Below, piece after piece: positions 14,039 to 16,322 of a stretch of DNA of 16,322 nucleotides. The stretch comes from Candidatus Spyradosoma merdigallinarum (lineage in GTDB: Bacteria > Verrucomicrobiota > Verrucomicrobiia > Opitutales > UBA953), in the NCBI GenBank assembly GCA_018713755.1, contig DVOG01000082.1, forward strand, positions 1 to 16,322, in the 5' to 3' direction. The translations under genes were made by a program, and so were the position numbers. The notes under the pieces were generated by a model. That model was given only the letters and a program-made list of their open reading frames with translations. It was not told where the DNA came from and did no database searches. Within the stretch, counting starts at the first letter, position 1. Each line of letters opens with the position of its first letter.

Positions 14039-14394
14039 GCCAACAGTTAATCAACTCGCTTACACAAGCACAGCTTAAGCCCGACCGCGCGAACTTCCGC
14101 GTCGGCGACGGCGTCCGCGTTCACACGAAAGTGCGCGAAGGCGACAAGGAACGCATCCAGATCTTCTCCGGCATCGTCATCAGCCACAAAGGTTCCGGCA
14201 TCCAGGAAGCGTTCACGGTCCGCCGCATTTCTTACGGCGAAGGCGTGGAGCGCGTGTTCCCGGTGCACAGCCCGAACGTCGTCAAAATCGAAGTCGAACG
14301 CAAGTCCGTTCCGATGAAGGCGCGTCTGCACTATCTCCGCAACCGCCTCGGCAAAAGCGCGACGAAGGTCAAGGAACAGGCGCGCGACGCCTGA
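14035..14394 (+). CDS. rplS: 50S ribosomal protein L19
   Basis: L19 lies at the interface of the ribosomal subunits. The 119-residue protein has the usual length and typical segments: FRVGDGVRVHTKVREGDKER (21-40), IQIFSGIVISHKGSGIQEAF, TVRRISYGEGVERVFPVHSP and KARLHYLRNRLGKSATKVKE near the end. The ATG overlaps the trmD stop by four bases (ATGA), so translation probably depends on trmD. A strong terminator follows 22 bases after the stop. No anomaly was seen. Confidence 0.97.
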   Translation: MSQQLINSLTQAQLKPDRANFRVGDGVRVHTKVREGDKERIQIFSGIVISHKGSGIQEAFTVRRISYGEGVERVFPVHSPNVVKIEVERKSVPMKARLHYLRNRLGKSATKVKEQARDA

Positions 14395-14416
14395 GTTCCC
14401 GCCGAAAATTTTTCGC

Positions 14417-14458
14417 GAGCCGTTCCGCCCTCCGCGCGGGAACGGCTCTTTTTTTTTT
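14417..14458 (+). terminator. Strong intrinsic terminator after rplS
   Basis: GAGCCGTTCC (14417-14426) and GGAACGGCTC (14439-14448) form a perfect 10-bp stem with a 12-base loop, followed directly by ten T (14449-14458). The descending arm contains the iterated motif CGGGAACG, and the ascending arm its partner CCGTTCC. It ends the trmD-rplS transcript. Confidence 0.9.
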
Positions 14459-14500
14459 CGGCGTTGCCGCGGATTCCGCAACTCCGTATTTGTTTTTCTC

Positions 14501-15658
14501 GTGAAGAATTTTCTCCGCATGCCCCTCTTCGTGCTGCTCCTGCTTTTCGCGGGAACGGCCGTCATTTCCGCCGCGCCGTCCGTCCGCCGCGGGAACGCGC
14601 CGCGCCCGGACGTCCGCGCCGCGACGGAAAACCGCAAAGCGTCCGCCGTTTCCGACGACGAAGAAGGCACGCTCTACGAAGGCCGCGAAAACCTTCCCGG
14701 GAAAAATTTCGGCGCGGACTGGCCCGACGTCACGCGCATTCCCGACATGCTTCCCGCGCGCACCGTGCAGGACGGACCCGACCGCTGGATTTACGAAACG
14801 CAGCACTTCCGCTTCACGGCGGACGCCCCCATCGCGCTTTCCGCAATCAAGGAAATCGCGCGGATTTTCGAAGGCACCTACGCGGCGAACCTCGCGCTTC
14901 CGATCAATTCTCCCTGCAATCACCACCAGGTGAACGAGTCGGGCCGGTTCAACGCCTGTTTTTTTGAAAAATACGAAGACTACATCGCCGCCGGCGCCGT
15001 CAAGGGCTCCGCCGGAGTCTTCATCCCCGACGGCTGGGGCCGCCTGCAGCACGGGCGCGTGCTCGTGCCGTTCGGCTCGATGGGCCTGGAAAAGCGCGGG
15101 AACCGCTACGTCAAGGGCGGACGGCGCGTCGACGCGAAGACGCTTTCGCACGAAATCACGCACCACATGACGATCGGCTCCTACGCCTATCCCATGTGGT
15201 TCATCGAGGGCATCGCCGAATACGTCGGGCTGTCCTACGACGTGAACGGGCGCGTCAACTTCGGCGGGAACAAGCGGACCATCGGCGAATTCGTCGCGGG
15301 CTTCGGGCGCAAAGGCGGCGGCGGGCGCGCCGTCGGGCGAGAACCGAAAGTCGGAATGACGCTGCAGGATTTCCTGAAATGGAAAAAAAATTTCCTCAAC
15401 GCGCCGGTCGCCCCGCAGGTCGGCTACGGGCTTTCCGCGCTCCTCGTCTATTATTTTTTCCACCTCGACGGCAAACGCGACGGCGCCCGCGTGAAAAAAT
15501 ACCTCGAAATCATCCAGAACGGAGGCACGCTCGACCAGGCAAACGAGGCGCTGCTCGACGGCAGAACCTGGCGCCGGCTCGAAAAAGACATCTGCCGACG
15601 GCTGAATTCCGCGATGAAGGTCGAGCCGCAGTTCCTCCCGGGGCCGGACGGCGCCTGA
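14501..15658 (+). CDS. Secreted zinc metalloprotease-like protein (gluzincin, HExxH)
   Basis: The 385-residue protein begins with a signal peptide (KNFLRMPLFVLLLLFAGTA, cleavage near SAA at 23-25), so it is exported. A Zn-binding HEITH motif (H217, E218, H221) lies in TLSHEITHHM, followed 15 residues later by WFIEGIAEYVG with E236 as the likely third ligand. This HExxH...EGxAEY arrangement is typical of peptidase-MA-like gluzincins. The segment HFRFTADAP (102-110) followed by a helix recalls the 'ghF.v.sd' opening of such domains. The substrate is unknown. The start is GTG 14501, without a Shine-Dalgarno site; ATG at residue 7 is possible but would shorten the charged N-region. It stands alone between the rplS terminator and prmC, 67 bases from the latter. 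Confidence 0.82.
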   Translation: MKNFLRMPLFVLLLLFAGTAVISAAPSVRRGNAPRPDVRAATENRKASAVSDDEEGTLYEGRENLPGKNFGADWPDVTRIPDMLPARTVQDGPDRWIYETQHFRFTADAPIALSAIKEIARIFEGTYAANLALPINSPCNHHQVNESGRFNACFFEKYEDYIAAGAVKGSAGVFIPDGWGRLQHGRVLVPFGSMGLEKRGNRYVKGGRRVDAKTLSHEITHHMTIGSYAYPMWFIEGIAEYVGLSYDVNGRVNFGGNKRTIGEFVAGFGRKGGGGRAVGREPKVGMTLQDFLKWKKNFLNAPVAPQVGYGLSALLVYYFFHLDGKRDGARVKKYLEIIQNGGTLDQANEALLDGRTWRRLEKDICRRLNSAMKVEPQFLPGPDGA

Positions 15659-15725
15659 ACGCGCGCGTTCCCGCGAACCACGCCGTTCCCGCCGCACGCC
15701 AACGCATTTCTTCTTTTTCCAGCGC

Positions 15726-16322
15726 ATGAACACGCTCCTGGATCTGCTTCAAAAAAGCGCCGATTTCCTCGCGAAAAAAGGCGTCGAGAACGCGCGCCTG
15801 CAAAGCGAGCTCCTCTTCGCGGGAACGCTCGGCTGCCGCCGCCTCGACCTTTACCTGCAGTTCGACCGCCCCATGACGGCCGCCGAAACCGCCGCGTTGC
15901 GGGAACGCGTCGTGCGCCGCGCGCGCCGGGAACCGCTCCAATACGTCGTCGGCGACGCGCCGTTCCGCACGCTGACGCTCCGCTGCGACCCGCGCGCGCT
16001 GATCCCGCGCCCGGAAACGGAGGAGCTCGTCGGCTTCGTCCTCGAAAAACTGAACGCGCACCGCCCCGCGGGAACGCCGGCGCGCGTGCTCGACCTCGGG
16101 ACGGGAACGGGCGCCATCGCGCTCTCGCTCGCCGCCGAACGCGCGGGAACGCAGGTCGTCGCCGCGGACAAATCCGCCGACGCGCTCGCCCTCGCCCGCG
16201 AAAACGCCGAAAAAAACGGTCTCGACGACGCCGTCGAATTTCTGCGCAGCGACTGGTTCGAAAACGTCGCGGGAACGTTCGACGCCGTCGTCTCCAATCC
16301 GCCCTACCTGACGGAAGCGGAA
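15726..16322 (+). CDS. prmC: Release factor glutamine N5-methyltransferase (5' part)
   Basis: PrmC methylates the glutamine of the GGQ motif in peptide-chain release factors, using S-adenosylmethionine. The visible 199 residues run off the window edge; about 80-90 C-terminal residues are missing relative to the usual length. An N-terminal helical substrate-binding domain (1-75) is followed by RREPLQYVVGDAPF (67-80) and LIPRPETEELV (92-102). The S-adenosylmethionine-binding loop is VLDLGTGTGAIALSLA (121-136), and the catalytic NPPY is at 191-194. No Shine-Dalgarno site is seen before ATG 15726. Six copies of CGGGAACG lie in these 597 bases, four of them read as Ala-Gly-Thr, the densest concentration in the window. 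No prfA is adjacent in the visible DNA. Confidence 0.95.
   Translation, partial: MNTLLDLLQKSADFLAKKGVENARLQSELLFAGTLGCRRLDLYLQFDRPMTAAETAALRERVVRRARREPLQYVVGDAPFRTLTLRCDPRALIPRPETEELVGFVLEKLNAHRPAGTPARVLDLGTGTGAIALSLAAERAGTQVVAADKSADALALARENAEKNGLDDAVEFLRSDWFENVAGTFDAVVSNPPYLTEAE

Larger units (their letters stand above)
1..16322. repeat. Highly iterated 8-mer CGGGAACG / CGTTCCCG, about 70 copies
   Basis: The 8-mer, often within GCGGGAACGC, recurs throughout the window. Examples are 212-219, 249-256, 398-405, 582-597 (two, inverted), 644-651, 6928-6947 (two, inverted), 15820-15827, 15900-15907, 16069-16076, 16102-16109, 16144-16151 and 16270-16277. Counting by eye gives about 70. With an assumed GC content of about 62% I expect roughly one for both strands together. 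Copies fall in all frames, giving AGT, RER and GN in one orientation and VPA, FP and RSR in the other, so protein function does not explain them. A weaker variant, CGGGAGCG, is also frequent (for example near 188, 1270, 4443, 8682 and 10593). Confidence 0.9.

Noticed and set aside
14464..14492. Promoter TTGCCG-17-TATTTG before the metalloprotease
   Set aside because: The spacing is right, but only four and three consensus positions match, too weak to list.
1..16322. CRISPR array or insertion sequence as the source of the repeated motif
   Set aside because: The copies are 8 bases long, irregularly spaced, in both orientations and inside genes, with no longer conserved unit, terminal inverted repeats or transposase.

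Overview
The window is GC-rich, gene-dense bacterial DNA with 13 protein-coding genes (one cut by each edge), no RNA genes, no insertion sequences and no CRISPR array. A surface protein ending in a PEP-CTERM sorting tail and carrying a strand motif like autotransporter passenger repeats, a TonB-like single-pass protein, a proton-pumping NADH dehydrogenase membrane arm and few Shine-Dalgarno sites suggest a Gram-negative bacterium, plausibly of the Verrucomicrobiota (Opitutales-like). That placement is inference; no rRNA is present.

Layout. Positions 1-1925, minus strand: the start of a TonB-like membrane protein (1-513), a motif palindrome, an intrinsic terminator, then argG (arginine synthesis). 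Positions 2097-3185, plus strand: a protein that aligns along its length with PotA/FbpC-type ABC ATPases but has lost the nucleotide-binding motifs. Positions 3219-9703, minus strand: nuoJ-K-L-M-N, the membrane arm of complex I, as one tightly spaced run. NuoM carries an extra C-terminal SLBB-like beta-grasp domain, NuoN has an in-frame tandem duplication and a cysteine-rich loop, and NuoJ ends in a cysteine cluster. Positions 9869-11306, plus strand: nadC (NAD synthesis) and a short protein like the N-terminal half of a GT4 glycosyltransferase. Positions 11411-12834: the PEP-CTERM protein, with an 11-base poly-C tract at its 5' end that decides whether an upstream ATG is in frame. Positions 12956-14394: rpsP, trmD, rplS (ribosome and tRNA maturation; no rimM, and a terminator between rpsP and trmD). 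Positions 14501-16322: a secreted HExxH metalloprotease and the first 199 codons of prmC (release-factor methyltransferase).

Across all of this runs one short sequence, CGGGAACG / CGTTCCCG. I counted about 70 copies by eye in 16.3 kb, in every gene neighbourhood, in all reading frames and on both strands, where composition predicts about one. It shapes protein sequence (recurrent AGT, RER, GN, VPA, FP), forms perfect palindromes and lies in the stems of two terminators. This resembles the logic of the cyanobacterial HIP1 motif or of DNA uptake sequences, and is the strongest candidate here for an undescribed genome-wide system.
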